Shown: piece after piece, positions 1 to 22,089 of the stretch | Layout of the letters: each line of letters begins with the position of its first letter | How positions within the stretch are numbered: position 1 is the stretch's first letter | DNA from: Chlorokybus atmophyticus | Lineage: Eukaryota; Streptophyta; Chlorokybophyceae; Chlorokybales; Chlorokybaceae | Length of the DNA stretch: 64,000 bases | Direction of reading: 5' to 3' | Assembly (NCBI GenBank): GCA_009103225.1 | Contig: RHPI01002402.1 | Span: 360,935 to 424,934, forward strand | Notes under the pieces: generated by a model | What the model was told of the DNA's origin: nothing | The model's input: the letters and a program-made list of their open reading frames with translations, nothing else | The model's database searches: none | Position numbers and translations under genes: made by a program

Positions 1-3000
1 CAGAGGCAGTTGCCATGTGCTTGATACTGCTGACTGCGGGACCTGGTGAGGTCAGCAGCAATGTCATGGAGTTGGCACGAGCTGCCCTCGAGGACCGCCG
101 TCTTGGAGGCGTGCCACGCATAGACCAGGACGGCAGTCAGAACGGCAGCAACGGCGTCGGGACATTCGACATGGGCAAGCCTGTCACAACACCTGAGATG
201 GTGTTCTCGGACACCCACAATGGCATGTACCTGTACACGGCGCGCTTGATGAGGAACGTTTGGGATTACCCTGTTGTGTCACCAGTCGACACATCTGGTG
301 GCACATCAGTAGTTTGCTGCACATTCTCGGTGCATCTGATGAATTTCTTGGAGCTCAAACTGCGAGCTCTGGAGCATGTTGTGAACTCTCGCAAAAGGAA
401 GACTGCTTACTCACCTTCAGGTGTCGGTGGCATAGGTATGTCACGCACACTCTTGCACGCATTATTCCATAGTCCAAGCTCACATGATTTGTGTCAGGTG
501 AGCGACAACCATGGCAGCATCGCATCATTGCACTGCACAAGAAGCGAAAGGTGGAGGATGCCGCTGCAAAAGAGGAGCACAGCCTAGACAGCCTGGCGTT
601 GCTATTGCAGAGATCAGCGGAGGCTATACTGCTCATGCGCATCCTGAACGATAATGATCTCCGTCGCCTGGTACTGCGACTCGACAGTCAGACACAGCAG
701 CAGCTGCTTCAGCTCTCATTCAAGGATCTCGTGGCCACATCAGAAGGGGATGCCCTCGCCAACAAACTTGTCGGTGCACTGATGAAGTACTACACAACAG
801 ATGGACGTAGCGCGCTTGTAGATGAGTTGAGTGAGAAGCTAAGGTAAGGTGCACAAGCGTAGGCCATCATTTGCGGTCTGTTGCAATGCCAGCATTACCA
901 TGAGTGCTGAGCATGCATTGATGGACATTTCAAATGCTGCTAAGCGTGCCTCAGAAAAAATGAAAAACTGACACAGCTGCACTGCAGCTTGAGAGTGTGC
1001 TGTGTGAATTATCTTCTCTAGTTCCCATGTGTTGCACCTCCCTCGCAGGAATGGATGCCCATCATATTTCAATGAAGATGATCGCACGCTTTACCGTGCG
1101 TCATGTCAGCTGCAGCAGGCGAAGGAGCTGTACCCGAGCAAGGAGTATTACCAGTATGCGCAGGAAGCACTTCAGCTGTTTCTCAAAGTGGCTCGCTTGG
1201 TGGACGTCAATGCTGTATGCAAGGACTTTCAAGCCATTAGGTTCGTTATTTGCTCTATCGCCGTTATATCTGACCGGCATGACAGTATCAAGTTGTGGCA
1301 AGAGGCTGGAAAACCCATGCATAACATGACGATCCATGTTCATACCAGGTTTTACGAAGGTGTTGTACAGCTGCCGTTGAAACTTGCCCGTGAGTTAGAT
1401 CCCGAAGATGAAGCTTTGCGAGTAGATGTTGATGAGTCCAGAAGGAGGAGGGCTATCGAATTGAGGGACAACTGTTATTGCATCATCACGGACGCGATAG
1501 TCGCTCTTGTCAAACCACGAGAGCAAGATCCTACTGCCGCAATGTCAAGGGAGGAGCGCGAGCAGTATCTGGACATGCTTTTGCGCTTAGCATTGCAGTC
1601 TCAAGACTCCATGTTTCATGAGCGACTGTACCAGGCAAGCAGCGCACTGGTCAAACATAAGCGTGTGAATGTCATGACCTTAAGGGGCTTAACTCAGTGG
1701 CCTGTTGTTCAGACGCTGATTGAGCTTGGCTTGGTGGATAAGCTGCTGGATTTGAAGGAAGTGCCTCCTTACTTGGAAGAATATCTCAAGCGAGCAAGGT
1801 TAACTGACGATACCGGACAAGGGCAGGTCATTGGACCTGAGCAAGCAACCTTACTTGAGCTGCTGGCCAAGCTGTACATAAAAAGGAAAAATGTAAGTTG
1901 TCTGCGTGCCATGCGCCCTCTCGTGCGTGGTAGCACTGCAATGCGGTGAATGAATGCTGACGCACTTGCTGTGTGCTTTGCAGTGCTTGGCAGCCGCTCT
2001 TGTATATCAGCGTTTGGCGGAGAGGCGAAGCAACGGCGGCAGGTTGACCCTGGAAGAGAGGATGAATTACTACAACGATGCCCTGCTGCAAGCGCAGGCG
2101 CAGAGCTCGCAGGGCAGAACTTCAGAAGCCCAGGATCTGGTGGATGTGTTGGAAGGGAAGCGCACTGTGCTTGACTTCCAGATACGTCAGCGCAGTGAGC
2201 TGCTTGAGACGGCCAGGCGACTCCAACAACAGTACTGTGTTGATGTCCACTTGAAGTTCACGTGCAGTTGTACATTGGTTTGTTCCATTCTGAGTGGCTT
2301 ATAACAACAGGATGGAACCTGAGGATACGGACAAGGCAGAAAGGCTCAAGCAGCGCATTCAAGTCCTCAAGGAAAAGGCTGAAGAGCTGGCAACAGAGCT
2401 CAAAGAGCTTTCGGACTTGTACAACAACTATGCGCAGCCGTATGAGTGCTGGGAGCTGTGCATTGAGATGATACACTTTGCAAACTACACCGATGGAGAC
2501 GGGTCCATCATCAAAGAGCTTTGGGATCGCTTCCTCACACAGGGCGTGGAAGTTGGTGGCATCCCAGAGGCATGCGCACGCGTTCAGAGACTGGGTGGCA
2601 AACTGTATCCAAATGAGTCAAGTTTCCCGTTTGCCTTTGTTGCTGCACGGTTGGAACGGCTGGCGTATGCTGCTCAGTATGACGACAGACGGGTGCGTGA
2701 CCTGGTTAGGTGTTTAACAATTGAACTAAGGCCACGCACATCTATGCCTCCCTCGTCACCTGCTTGTTGAGTGAGGCATACATGCACAAAAACATTGGCT
2801 ATCTGGTATGCTTGACCTTGTGTTCTTGTGGGTACAGGCTGTCCCGTCTGCTCTTTTGCATGCGTGTAAACGAGCGTACGAGCCGGTGGTGCGCGTGTAC
2901 GAAAGTCTGCTGGCCCGAAGAGCAGAGCTGCCAGAGCCGGGCTTGAGGTTGCGGCTGCTGCAGTCTCTACTGTGGGCGCTGCAGCAGTGGGCTCACGAGC

Positions 3001-3269
3001 TGCAGACAGCCCCCGCAGGCAGGTCACCTTACAGGCCCATGGCGCGGGGCTTCATCGGCGCTTACGCTGGTGCGCGGGAGGCGTTGGGCACCCTCGTGGA
3101 CTTGTGCGGGCGCTATGCCATGGAGGCACGCCGGCTTCAAGTGGCCCCCGGTGAGGCGGAAGCCGTGGCAAAGGGCTTTGAGGCCCTCAAGAATGAGCTC
3201 GCACCGTCTGCGCATACACCCTCTGCACGCGGCACCCCACGCAGCCCGTCACCCATGCACGGGTATTAG
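1..3269 (+). CDS. NUP155: Nucleoporin Nup155/Nup170, C-terminal part (5' partial)
   Basis: Inner-ring scaffold nucleoporin of the nuclear pore complex. The gene enters the window already in frame. Exons read as <1-435, 498-843, 1049-1240, 1349-1892, 1984-2231, 2311-2704 and 2838-3269, all with GT-AG borders and consistent phases, giving about 862 residues up to the stop. The alpha-helical C-terminal half is recognisable by family-typical stretches such as VNAVCKDFQAIRFYEGVVQL, then LALQSQDSMFHERLYQ, and the final AYEPVVRVYESLL. Human Nup155 is about 1,390 residues, so roughly 60% is here and the N-terminal propeller lies upstream of the window. A Ser/Pro tail (TPSARGTPRSPSPMHGY) ends the protein. 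The identification rests on remembered family sequence; exon 5/6 and 6/7 borders were chosen to keep phase. Confidence 0.85.
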
Positions 3270-4230
3270 ATTACACGTTACGTTTGAGAATAGCGTATGA
3301 CACTGTTGAGTTGGGTTAGAGTGCATTTTGCACTGTGTTGTGGTGGTTGCGTTGTGAGTGGTTGCAGTCCGTGTGCAGGTAAGGGCCACCCACCAGCAGT
3401 AGCTGCTTGGTCAGTAAAGGGTAAGAGCTATCTGGCTAATAGATGGCATGTGATATGCGCATGGGGCTTGATTGGTTGGTACCTGTGCAGTATATACCGG
3501 TGTAGCATATGGCTTGTGCAGTCTGGCGAAGGCATGTTTAATGGGCTCCGCTTCCGGCATATACGGTGTGCTAGAAGAAGCACATTGTCAAAGCATGCGT
3601 TCCTGTATGCTGGGCGCACATGTTGCAATGTTGCTGTTGACAGTCTACACATATTTCTAACATGTGTAGACTAGTTGTGTCGTGTTGCCACGAAAGCTGT
3701 TTGCGTCGCAGATACCTTCATGCTCTGTCTTTTGGTCATGATTGCCTGGTATTTGCTTGTCTTCCGGCCTCTCTAAACATATACCTTGTGACAGTATACA
3801 ATTCAAGAGGTCTTTATATACCCAGGTCGTAATTAGTCCTGCACGCCTAGTCGTAGACCTGTCTATGCAAATACAGCGCGGCGCTGTGCAGCAAACCCTG
3901 CATGCTCATGTGCGCGCACCAGTCCATCGCATCACCACAAGTCGTGCGCAAGGTCCTCTGCAAGTTCCGTTCTCTCCCACGGCCACTTGGGCGGGTGATC
4001 GCGCAGGTTGGTAGCCATCTCTTTTTTGCTCCTCGATTTTCATAGCAAGCAGGATGATCAAAATTTTTTTCACTCTATCACGACCAACCTCGCTGGCCTC
4101 TCCTCCTTCGACAGGGTCCAAAAGGCTATACAGTCCATCTTCACTTGCTGCTTGAACTCCTGCACAGCAAGGGCATGGTTAGTTCATGATCAATCCGTGA
4201 TATGGACACAGATTGCACGCAGAGATTTGC

Positions 4231-4232
<2 letters not shown>

Positions 4233-4267
<35 letters not shown>
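4233..4267. repeat. (CT)n microsatellite
   Basis: Uninterrupted CT dinucleotides, directly followed by a short CCCACA tandem run. It borders the left arm of the diverged inverted repeat at 4270-4530. Confidence 0.95.
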
Positions 4268-4269
<2 letters not shown>

Positions 4270-4272
<3 letters not shown>

Positions 4273-4530
4273 CGGCACCCACACCCACACCCACACCTGC
4301 CAGCTGCGTGGTACGGCGACAAACTTCAACGACTGAACACGCCTGAAAGCGTTGTTGTTGCTTTGGTTGGGGCCTCTAGATTGCTGGGGACTGTAAAGCA
4401 GTATCTGCTGCAGTGGTTGCCACCGCTGCTGCCATCCACTAGCAGCGTCCCTGAGGCGCCAAGCTTGAACCAGCTGGCTGTGCATGTGGCCTATGCCAGC
4501 TCCAGCCACCGCCCTCTGCATGCTCTGTTG
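4270..4530 (-). repeat. Diverged inverted repeat, copy 1
   Basis: The reverse complement of this stretch resembles 5325-5550. Shared elements in order are CAG(A/C)GGGCGGTGGCT, a CAAGCTT core, GCCTCAGG, a TACTGCT segment and AG(C/A)AGCTGG(C/A)AGGTGTGGGTGTG. Copies differ at perhaps a third of positions, so the duplication is old. Function unknown; no convincing coding potential. Confidence 0.7.
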
Positions 4531-5052
4531 TGTAGCAGGACGACAGGGAAGACGGAAGAGATGGCTAGCTCTGTCCAAGGGGCTTCGCATGCAAGCACTG
4601 GACTGCTGGACTACTGGTAGGCCTGAGCACTTTGCGCTGTGATCGTGCTTTGCCTTGGCGACGACACGCACCGCCGCCCATGACAGGAGGACGGTTGATG
4701 GGACGCGACGACGAGCGCGTGCGGGTCACCTCACGTGATGATGGGACGCGACTCACCTCGTAAGCCTTGCGGTGGTGAAGTTGAGTTATGCATCAAGCAC
4801 GATGACCACGATTCTTACAACGAGGCCTATCCGAGGAGTTGACGCGCGTTACATCGTCACAGTGTGGAGTTGACGTGACCCCTTCGCTTCTCAGCCCCGC
4901 CGCCGCCCCGGTCAAATGGCGACGCTGGCATTGGCGCTGGTTGGTGTCGCTGTCGAGGGCAAAGTACATATACCTAGCCCCTCTAGCGCCGAGTGTCCAG
5001 TGCAGCTCTTGCATGCAAAGCTGGGTGATACAGCAAACACAGTACTCTGTTT

Positions 5053-5550
<498 letters not shown>

Positions 5551-7179
5551 GTGCGTGTGCGTGTGTGTGCGAACGACGTGTCTACACTCTCGTAAAAACA
5601 TGTGTGATGCGTGCACAACCACCTCTTCACGGGCAATTACTCAAGCACTGAATATAAGTCCCCCCCTGTGCGCAGGAGTTCAAGCAGCAGGTGAAGCTGG
5701 AGTGGAATCTGTCCTTCGAGGACCGTCCACGGCGTATATATAAGTCTAATACGTGCTCGAGACTGACTTGACGTTGGCTGTGCTCTTCTCATATCCACGC
5801 TGCTTGCTCTGCGAGTCGAGAGGTTTGTTTGATGGTAGTAAGTTGCTAGCATAAGTTGGGTATGTGCATAGGGGTCAGGTTTGCAGCTGGTCAGGTCCTG
5901 CTAGCTAGGCGTGCAATGTAGTACAGTTGTTTGCACTGTGTAGAACAGTATGCAACAGCCCGTACAGCTGCTGTCTGTGTCATACTGTAATTGCTGGGAT
6001 GGAAATATGGCAATCTCTGCATCAACTAGTCAAGCATGACGCCATTGTGCCATAAACGTTTGGCAGCAACACAACAGCAAGTTCGCCAAGCTGGCCTCCT
6101 TTACACTGGTCAGTACCAGCTCGGGGTGGGTAGCCTACCCATGATGTCGAGATCCCCAAGCACAACACGGCGAATTAGCCAAGCACCGTAAGCAGCAATG
6201 CAGCAACAGTGTGCTCCACCTTGCAGAATGCTTATGACAGACACTCAAGTTGGGTGTTTGTCTCAGTGAGTGAGCACATGTGTGCGGTTGAACCGCACTC
6301 GTGCATACAATCATGCACGCATGTGCCAGACGCGTGCAGTGCACACAGATGCGCGTGGGTTTGTGCAAACTCACCCGTTCAGGCCGACCCGCACGCACAC
6401 CAGGGCCTGCGCCTATGACCAGCAAGCACCGCGACACGTTGGATTCTGACCAGCAGATCTACTGGTCCAACGTTCTAGCTTGGTCCTTTTGCACACATAC
6501 ACAACCGTGCGTGCGTGTCCGTGCGTGGGTGGGTGTGCGTTTGCAATCACGCCCGCCCGCCCGCCCAAGTATGCATACGTACACGCAGACACCCATGCCC
6601 ACATACACACGTACAAGGCAAGCGTTGGCACGCATGTACCACCACAGGCTCAGCAAGGCTTGCATGCAGACGTGGTGGGTGATGAAGGTGGAGGAGGGAC
6701 TTCTCACCAAATGAGTTGTTCTTCTTATATTACTTCCTTGGTAGCGTCAGGTATGCGAGGTAATAGGTGTGGTTGGTGGATAGGTAGACGCGACACGAAG
6801 CAGCATGTAGTGTAATGGCTCATAAGTTCGTATGTTGGTGCCTGACTATCAGGCACACTGCCCTGCACACTACCCTGCACACTGTAAGCGCGCACACGCG
6901 CACACGCGCACACGCGCAAGCGCACGCACGCACACATACACACGTGCGCTTAGCACGCAAGTACTGCACGCATGCACACACGCAACTTACCCAATACCTA
7001 TGCAAAATAGTCACATCAATCACAATTGCAGTTATCAAGCATTGGTGACAGCCATGGAGTCTTCACCTCCAAGGCAAACGCCACGCCTCTAACACAGCAG
7101 GCAGTTGAAAACCAATATATACAGCACTTGACCAAATCAGAGTTTGTTGTTGCGAGAGTATAGATAGGGAGAGAAGCAG

Positions 7180-7627
7180 CTAGTGGTAAGCGAGGGTCTC
7201 GGCTACCTCCACCGTCTCCCATGCGTACTGGTGCTTGGGGACGCTGGCATGGACAGCACGCGCCACCGCACGTCTCTGCACCAACCACTCCTGCACAACA
7301 CACATGTTAGTTTTCGTGCCAATGGTACACACATGCAGGCACGCGTAACACGTCATGTGGCTTTGCATGATGCAAACAGTGCCCAAGCCAAGGTGGCATT
7401 TGCCAGGCGGGTCTCCCCCCCTCAATGCAGCTCACCTGCCAGCTTCTGGACGCACAAGAAGAAGCGACGCCTTCGCTCAGCGCCGCTTCTTTGCTAGCGG
7501 CGGCAGAGTGGTAGCCGTTGCTGCTGCCGACACCGCCGCCGGCGCTCTTGCTGCTTGGCCAGACGTACGCGCGCAGGCGGCCGAGCTTGCCGACCTGCAC
7601 CGCCACAGCCTCCGCCGCCTTCTCCAT
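7180..7627 (-). CDS. Two-exon gene for a 100-residue protein of unknown function
   Basis: I do not recognise this protein. Exon 1 (7627-7436) starts at an ATG and ends ...SCASRSWQ before a clean donor (CAG|GTGAGC). Exon 2 (7290-7180) follows an acceptor GTTGTGCAG and reads EWLVQRRAVARAVHAS... to a stop. Both borders are phase 0 and the product is 100 residues. The N-terminal half is Ala/Gly/Ser-rich and looks disordered or like a targeting sequence. The C-terminal half is a compact stretch with a predicted helix and HQYAWETVEVAETLAYH at the end. It is divergent from IFT121 with about 740 bp between the starts. Support is the good splice pair joining two open frames on the same strand; transcript evidence would settle it. 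Confidence 0.5.
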
Positions 7628-8366
7628 GCTTGCAGCCTCCGCTCTACCCTCAGCACACACCCAGCACACTCCTCACCCACCTTCCCCTCATCATCTTATC
7701 ACCTTATGTACTCTGCCGCCGCCCAGCAGCAGCGGATGGCTCCGCCTGCCCTGCATGCCCTTCCCCACAACAACACTGTCATGTGACGGCCATCACATCA
7801 TGTGTGTGTGTTGGAGCGTGACGTCACTCGACGAATGCGCAAGCGACACGATCGGCGCACAAGGAGTGCCCGTCAACAGCACAAGCTGTGCTCTAATATG
7901 CACAAGCAGTGCGGCGTCGGCACGTGAGAGCGTCGCGATTGGCGCGAAGTACAAAGGAAGGAAGCAATCAGCACAGTAGTACAGTAGTAACTGCTTGGGG
8001 CGGACCGTTGCAGTGGAGAGACGTAGGGCTTGGCGTTGGCGGGGCTGGCATGCGCATTGCCGCCGCCAGTGCGCGCGCATGCCTTGGTACAGGTTGTTGG
8101 AGGCCTTGGCCTTGGCGTGAGCATGCACTTCGCCTACAAGCGAAGTCGGGCAGTCAGGACGGCTGCGTTGTGGCCCTGCCATACAGTTGGCAGCTTGGTT
8201 GTCTCGAAGGACACTTTTGTTGATCAGAGCATGGAGCTGCGGTGTTGGGGCTGATGTGGCGATGGCTGTGAAGTTGAATGTTTGAGATTGGCAGGTAGGT
8301 AGGTAGCTTTCTGTTGGTAGAGAAAGGGGCGCAGCGCAGTGGTGTTGAGCAAGCCAGCCAGCAAGG
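7628..8366. other. Divergent intergenic (promoter) region
   Basis: Separates the small minus-strand gene from IFT121. No clear TATA box was seen; open frames are compositional. It is the likely bidirectional regulatory region. Confidence 0.4.
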
Positions 8367-17704
<9,338 letters not shown>

Positions 17705-18672
17705 TAGCAAGGAGTTGTGAACGTGCAAGCGTGCGCGTGTTGCCAGCGTTACTTGGGTGTCTTGTGATGAGAATGAGGACGCACACTTTGAGCAGATAGG
17801 TTGGTTGGACTGAGATGACTGTCTTTGCTGGGTCACATGATGGCAAGCGCATTGGCAACAATTTCCCGGCTCTTAATGCACGCACAGAAGAGTGCCACTG
17901 AGTCTTAACTTTTGTAAGCGACGGACAACCTTGAATATTCCTCGTATGTCGATTGGATGGTTAATGGTGTTGCGCCTGCCCGCCTCTCGTACGCGCATTT
18001 CCCAGAGCGATAGGTTGTTGATATGGTAATGGTTACCACTACAACAACTTCTATTCCGGCATCAGCATAGTTTAGCAGTTTAGTAATGTAGTAAAGGTTA
18101 TCACCCGTACTCACACGTCAGCACGATTGGAGTGGAAGTTGTCGTAAGCATGTCGCATTGCTCAGTGTACAGGATATATGACGTGCTGTTGTGCACGCAC
18201 AACACCGTGCTACATGCACACCACTGCAACATCACATGCAAATCACTGCATACCTTATCAAGTAGTGACCGCCGGGCTAACATCTACTGCACTACGCTAC
18301 ATCTACTAGCCCTCCCCGTTAAACATGCATGTTTGACCTGGTATTACCTGCACCACTGCCGATGTGCAGGCCTCAATGAGTTGCTTATTTGTGTTACAGC
18401 CAAACAGCTGTATCCTTGTGTGCCAGGGAGTCCAGTGCAGGTGCTGACAGCATACCTGCTGCCGTGTGCAGCACCATAACCATGAGAAGCGTGTCATATC
18501 TATTTTCAGTGCTAACATATCTTCAACTTCATCAACAACAGTATACTATTAGAAGGGGCCAAAATAGCTGTTGGTAGATGCTCTGGAGCAGATATTGCTC
18601 CAATGACACCAATCTGAAGTTGTGATACCGCTCAGAGGTTGATCTGCCACCTAACAACGCTTGTGCCCTACG
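17705..18672. other. Intergenic region between convergent IFT121 and prenylcysteine oxidase
   Basis: About 970 bp. I see no coding exon, RNA gene or notable repeat in it. Confidence 0.5.
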
Positions 18673-21600
18673 TCAACTGTCTGGGGCAACGTCGTAGAAG
18701 CTAGCTACATAATCTGTACTCGCTTCGCACCAGCTTTGCTGCAAGAGTGCATCTGCGTGCAGTTTGCCTTCCAGAAGTAGCGCGACGTTCTTTGCTCCAA
18801 CAGCAGAGACTGCAGTTGTTCAGTGTTACTGCACAGCTGGCAGCACGCAAGTTGACCAAAACAGCATACCTTCCATGGCGCTTGCTGCTGACTCGATAGC
18901 GTTAATGTAGAAGACGCCCGCGTCCAGCACAATGGGTGCAAACTGCATAGCAGAGCGTCCCATCAATGAACATGCCTTATGGCACCACAGTGACAAGCAA
19001 CCTTAACCTTAACTTACGCATACCAACAGCATATGCATGCAAACAACAATGCTGCAACTCTCTCGTATTGCAAATCCACCAAAGCTACCTTACATCGGAT
19101 CGGGCACAGCCACATGCAGTGACACACATGCTAACCAAGCAGAAGCGGAAATGCCACGACCCGTTGAACATGTCCAGGTAACAAGTGGTATGCCAGACTG
19201 ACTGTGCCCTTACAAACGGTCGTACCTCTTCAGGTGGATTGAAATGTGGGTACGCGAGCCAATCCCACACGGCAACTTCATCACGAACAATGAACAGCTT
19301 GTCCAGGACAGCGTTGCTAAGCAGTTCTCTTGAAAACAACTTGTATACACTGTGTGCACCAGGCACGCTCCCTTTCTTCAGCACATTCACACTAAGGAAA
19401 GGTAACTGGCACCAGACATGCGTATAAGGCGCTCAACGCTGCGTGCAAATGGGACCGCAGCAGTGCATAAACAAAGCAAGCACTGCTTACGTACTTCTGG
19501 AATTTCCTCAGTCACGACAAAGGCCGGCAGATCCCCTTTGAGACGGAAGTACGCCGGGTTCATTAAGCCTCTAACAAAGGTTGCCACAGTGCGCTGGTAG
19601 CTCCTGCCAGGGACACCATACACGCTTACGATGTTGTGTGTGCAAGAAGGCCTTCAAGACGTACATCAACCTGCCAACCTGTCCGGGATGTCAGACTTTT
19701 GCGGGAGGTCCAATCTGATGGCAGCAGACTCCAAAGGCGCGGCGACTACGACTGCATCATACTCAACAAAGCTGACTGAGCCGTCTTTGCTGTACTCTAC
19801 AATGTACTTAGACAGCGGGTTCACGTCACTCGCTGGCAGCTGTGTTATTGCTGTCACTCTGGTTGAGAGATTTATCGTGGCATTCGCGCGATCCAGCAAG
19901 CCTGTAGGGACTTGCTGATTGCCACCTTGCTGCGTACAACCATGGTGTTGTAAAACAGCTTAACGGGATAGTCATAACCAACTTACAAAACCAGTTTAAG
20001 CGCTGGTCAATGCACAGTAGCAATGTGTGTTGCAATGGTGCTACACCACTCACGCATACCAGTGTCTAAACAATGACTCACCACGCGCCAGACAGCGTCT
20101 CGTGAAGCGCTCAGCACGACCGCTCCAGCGAGCGCATTCAGTGTGACATTCTGCCCGTAATTGTTTCTTGTCATGGCAGTCGCCAACTCGACGACAAAGT
20201 TGTCAGGCGCTCCAATCTCAGCCCCCTGAAGCCAAGCATCCAACCTGAGAACAAGAACACGAGCAAGGGGCACAATGATAAGCTCAGGCCTCTGTTGAAC
20301 CCTTGCTTGAGTGGACATACCTCAACTGCGTCAAGTCATACAAGTCTAAAGCTATCAACAGCTCCTGCACGCTCTCGTATGCGACGCCCTGCTTTTGCAG
20401 CTCATAGATTCGGCAGAAGCCGTCCAACGTTTGCTGTGTTGCTGAACCCACCCTGAACCAAAACACCTACCCTCAGCATCAGCGCAGACAGTAGGCAACT
20501 ATGGTGTTGCATAATGATTTGATCACTTGCTGTACATACAACAGTTTCGTCTGTACCTGAACAGAGAGTTGCCATAGCGCCACCACAGACGAAGCGCATC
20601 CCACCAACCCCACCCGCTGTCTTGGTACACAAAGCTGTTGCCATCCCATATGCCGACCTGACCCGCAACGCCTTGCGGAACGCCCTCTTGCAGCCCCAAC
20701 AGCTGCACAAACAATAGCTAAGCAGTCGCATTCGACACATCATCACACATGTGTGCATACACACTGCTTGGATGCCAGGTTAAAGATCCGCATGCAGTGA
20801 CTGCAGAGTTGATGTTGCTGAGCTGGTTAATTGTAGCTGTTAGCTGCCTTCGCACTGACAAAAAGACATGTATGCATTGCAAGCAGCCAGAGTTGTTTTT
20901 CACCTTGCTAAAGCGTTTCATGTACTCATTTCGCTGGTGTATGATGGAAGCGCCAGCTTCAAAGATCTCCGCAGCAAAGTTGACAGAAGCCACGCGGCCT
21001 CCTACCGTTTCCGACGCCTCGTACACGTCAATTGCAGCCTTGTTACCAAGAGCTTCTCGCACGAAGAATGCCGCGGAGCTCCCGCCAATGCCGCTACCAA
21101 TGACAGCGACCCTCGCACTGCTGTCAAGGCTGCTCGTGCATTGAGGCACAGCTGCTTGTGCGTTCTGGAGGATGGCAATCAAGCTCAACTGCGGAGCGAG
21201 GCAATGTCAATAGGTTTAGTCAGGGACTTGCTCGGGCATCTTGACATGGACACACATGTAGACCCTGCCTATGCTAAAACTGTGTACTGCACTCTAGCGT
21301 AGTAAGTGGGTTACGTGGTAAATAACTAGCATTTCCTCCTTTAACAGAAGAAAGAATTGTCATCAGCTATCCGCTTCACTGAGTGCAACCAAAGACATAG
21401 TATTGAGCAAAGACACGAAAGCCTAATCGGCTTTCGCTGATGAACATTGTCAACAAACTTGACATTGTTACGCTGCATGCATGTTTGCTCGAGGTGCCTA
21501 GGTGGGACGGTCGCATGATACGGTGACTCTTCAACTTCAGTACGAAAAGATGTTTCACAGTCACATAACACACACAACGAGCGAGTCAACGCACAATTGG

Positions 21601-21736
21601 CAACACCAGAAGCAACAATGCCAAAACAACAACTGCAACGGTGAGGAGAACGACGACATAAGCGGGCACTAACCATGCACCATGCAAGCATTGCGGCCTG
21701 CCGCCCCCACCAGTGCGCCCTAGCTACCACCGCCAT
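18673..21736 (-). CDS. PCYOX1: Prenylcysteine oxidase (PCYOX1/FCLY family)
   Basis: FAD-dependent thioether oxidase that cleaves farnesyl- or geranylgeranyl-cysteine from degraded prenylated proteins, releasing the isoprenoid aldehyde and cysteine; a secretory/lysosome-vacuole enzyme. Ten exons: 21736-21674, 21188-20904, 20702-20557, 20452-20321, 20244-20082, 19929-19679, 19603-19495, 19405-19226, 18942-18870 and 18809-18673. They total 1,539 nt for 512 residues, close to the 505 of the human enzyme. The first two exons make a hydrophobic signal peptide (MLAWCM|LSLIAILQNAQA). The Rossmann dinucleotide-binding motif VAVIGSGIGGSSAAFFV and the glutamate of DVYEASETVGGR follow. Family landmarks near the end are WDWLAYPHFNPPEE and FYINAIESAASAMEG. 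Exon 7/8 was resolved by phase. Divergent from NOT3 by about 350 bp. Confidence 0.9.
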
Positions 21737-22089
21737 TGTCCCCAGGCCACACTGACATGCAAGCAACAACACTGACCAAGCAGACAGTGGTGGAAGCTTT
21801 CCGCGTTGCATTGGATAGAAACCCTAATCTGGACACAGCAATCAGCTGTGCGTGGCGAAGCTGCGGGCGGTGGCGGCGGTGGCGGCAGGGAGGGCGGTGG
21901 GTTACTTGTAGCGTTGAGCAGTCGCCTTGACAGCTACGTGTTGCTTGCGCGTGGGTACAATCCATCCAATCACGCCAACAAACACTTGACCGTGGCTAGC
22001 TCCGTGATTGTGGTTGTGTCTGTAGTGGAAGGGTGGTTGGCTGTGGGTCAAGTTGCTGCTGTTGTGATGCTCGCTTCCCGGGGGGCACC
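21737..22089. promoter_or_regulatory. Divergent promoter region, PCYOX1 / NOT3
   Basis: A 353-bp spacer between two divergent starts. It includes a GGCGGTGGCGGCGGTGGCGG run near 21865-21890; no TATA box is obvious. The role is inferred from position only. Confidence 0.45.
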
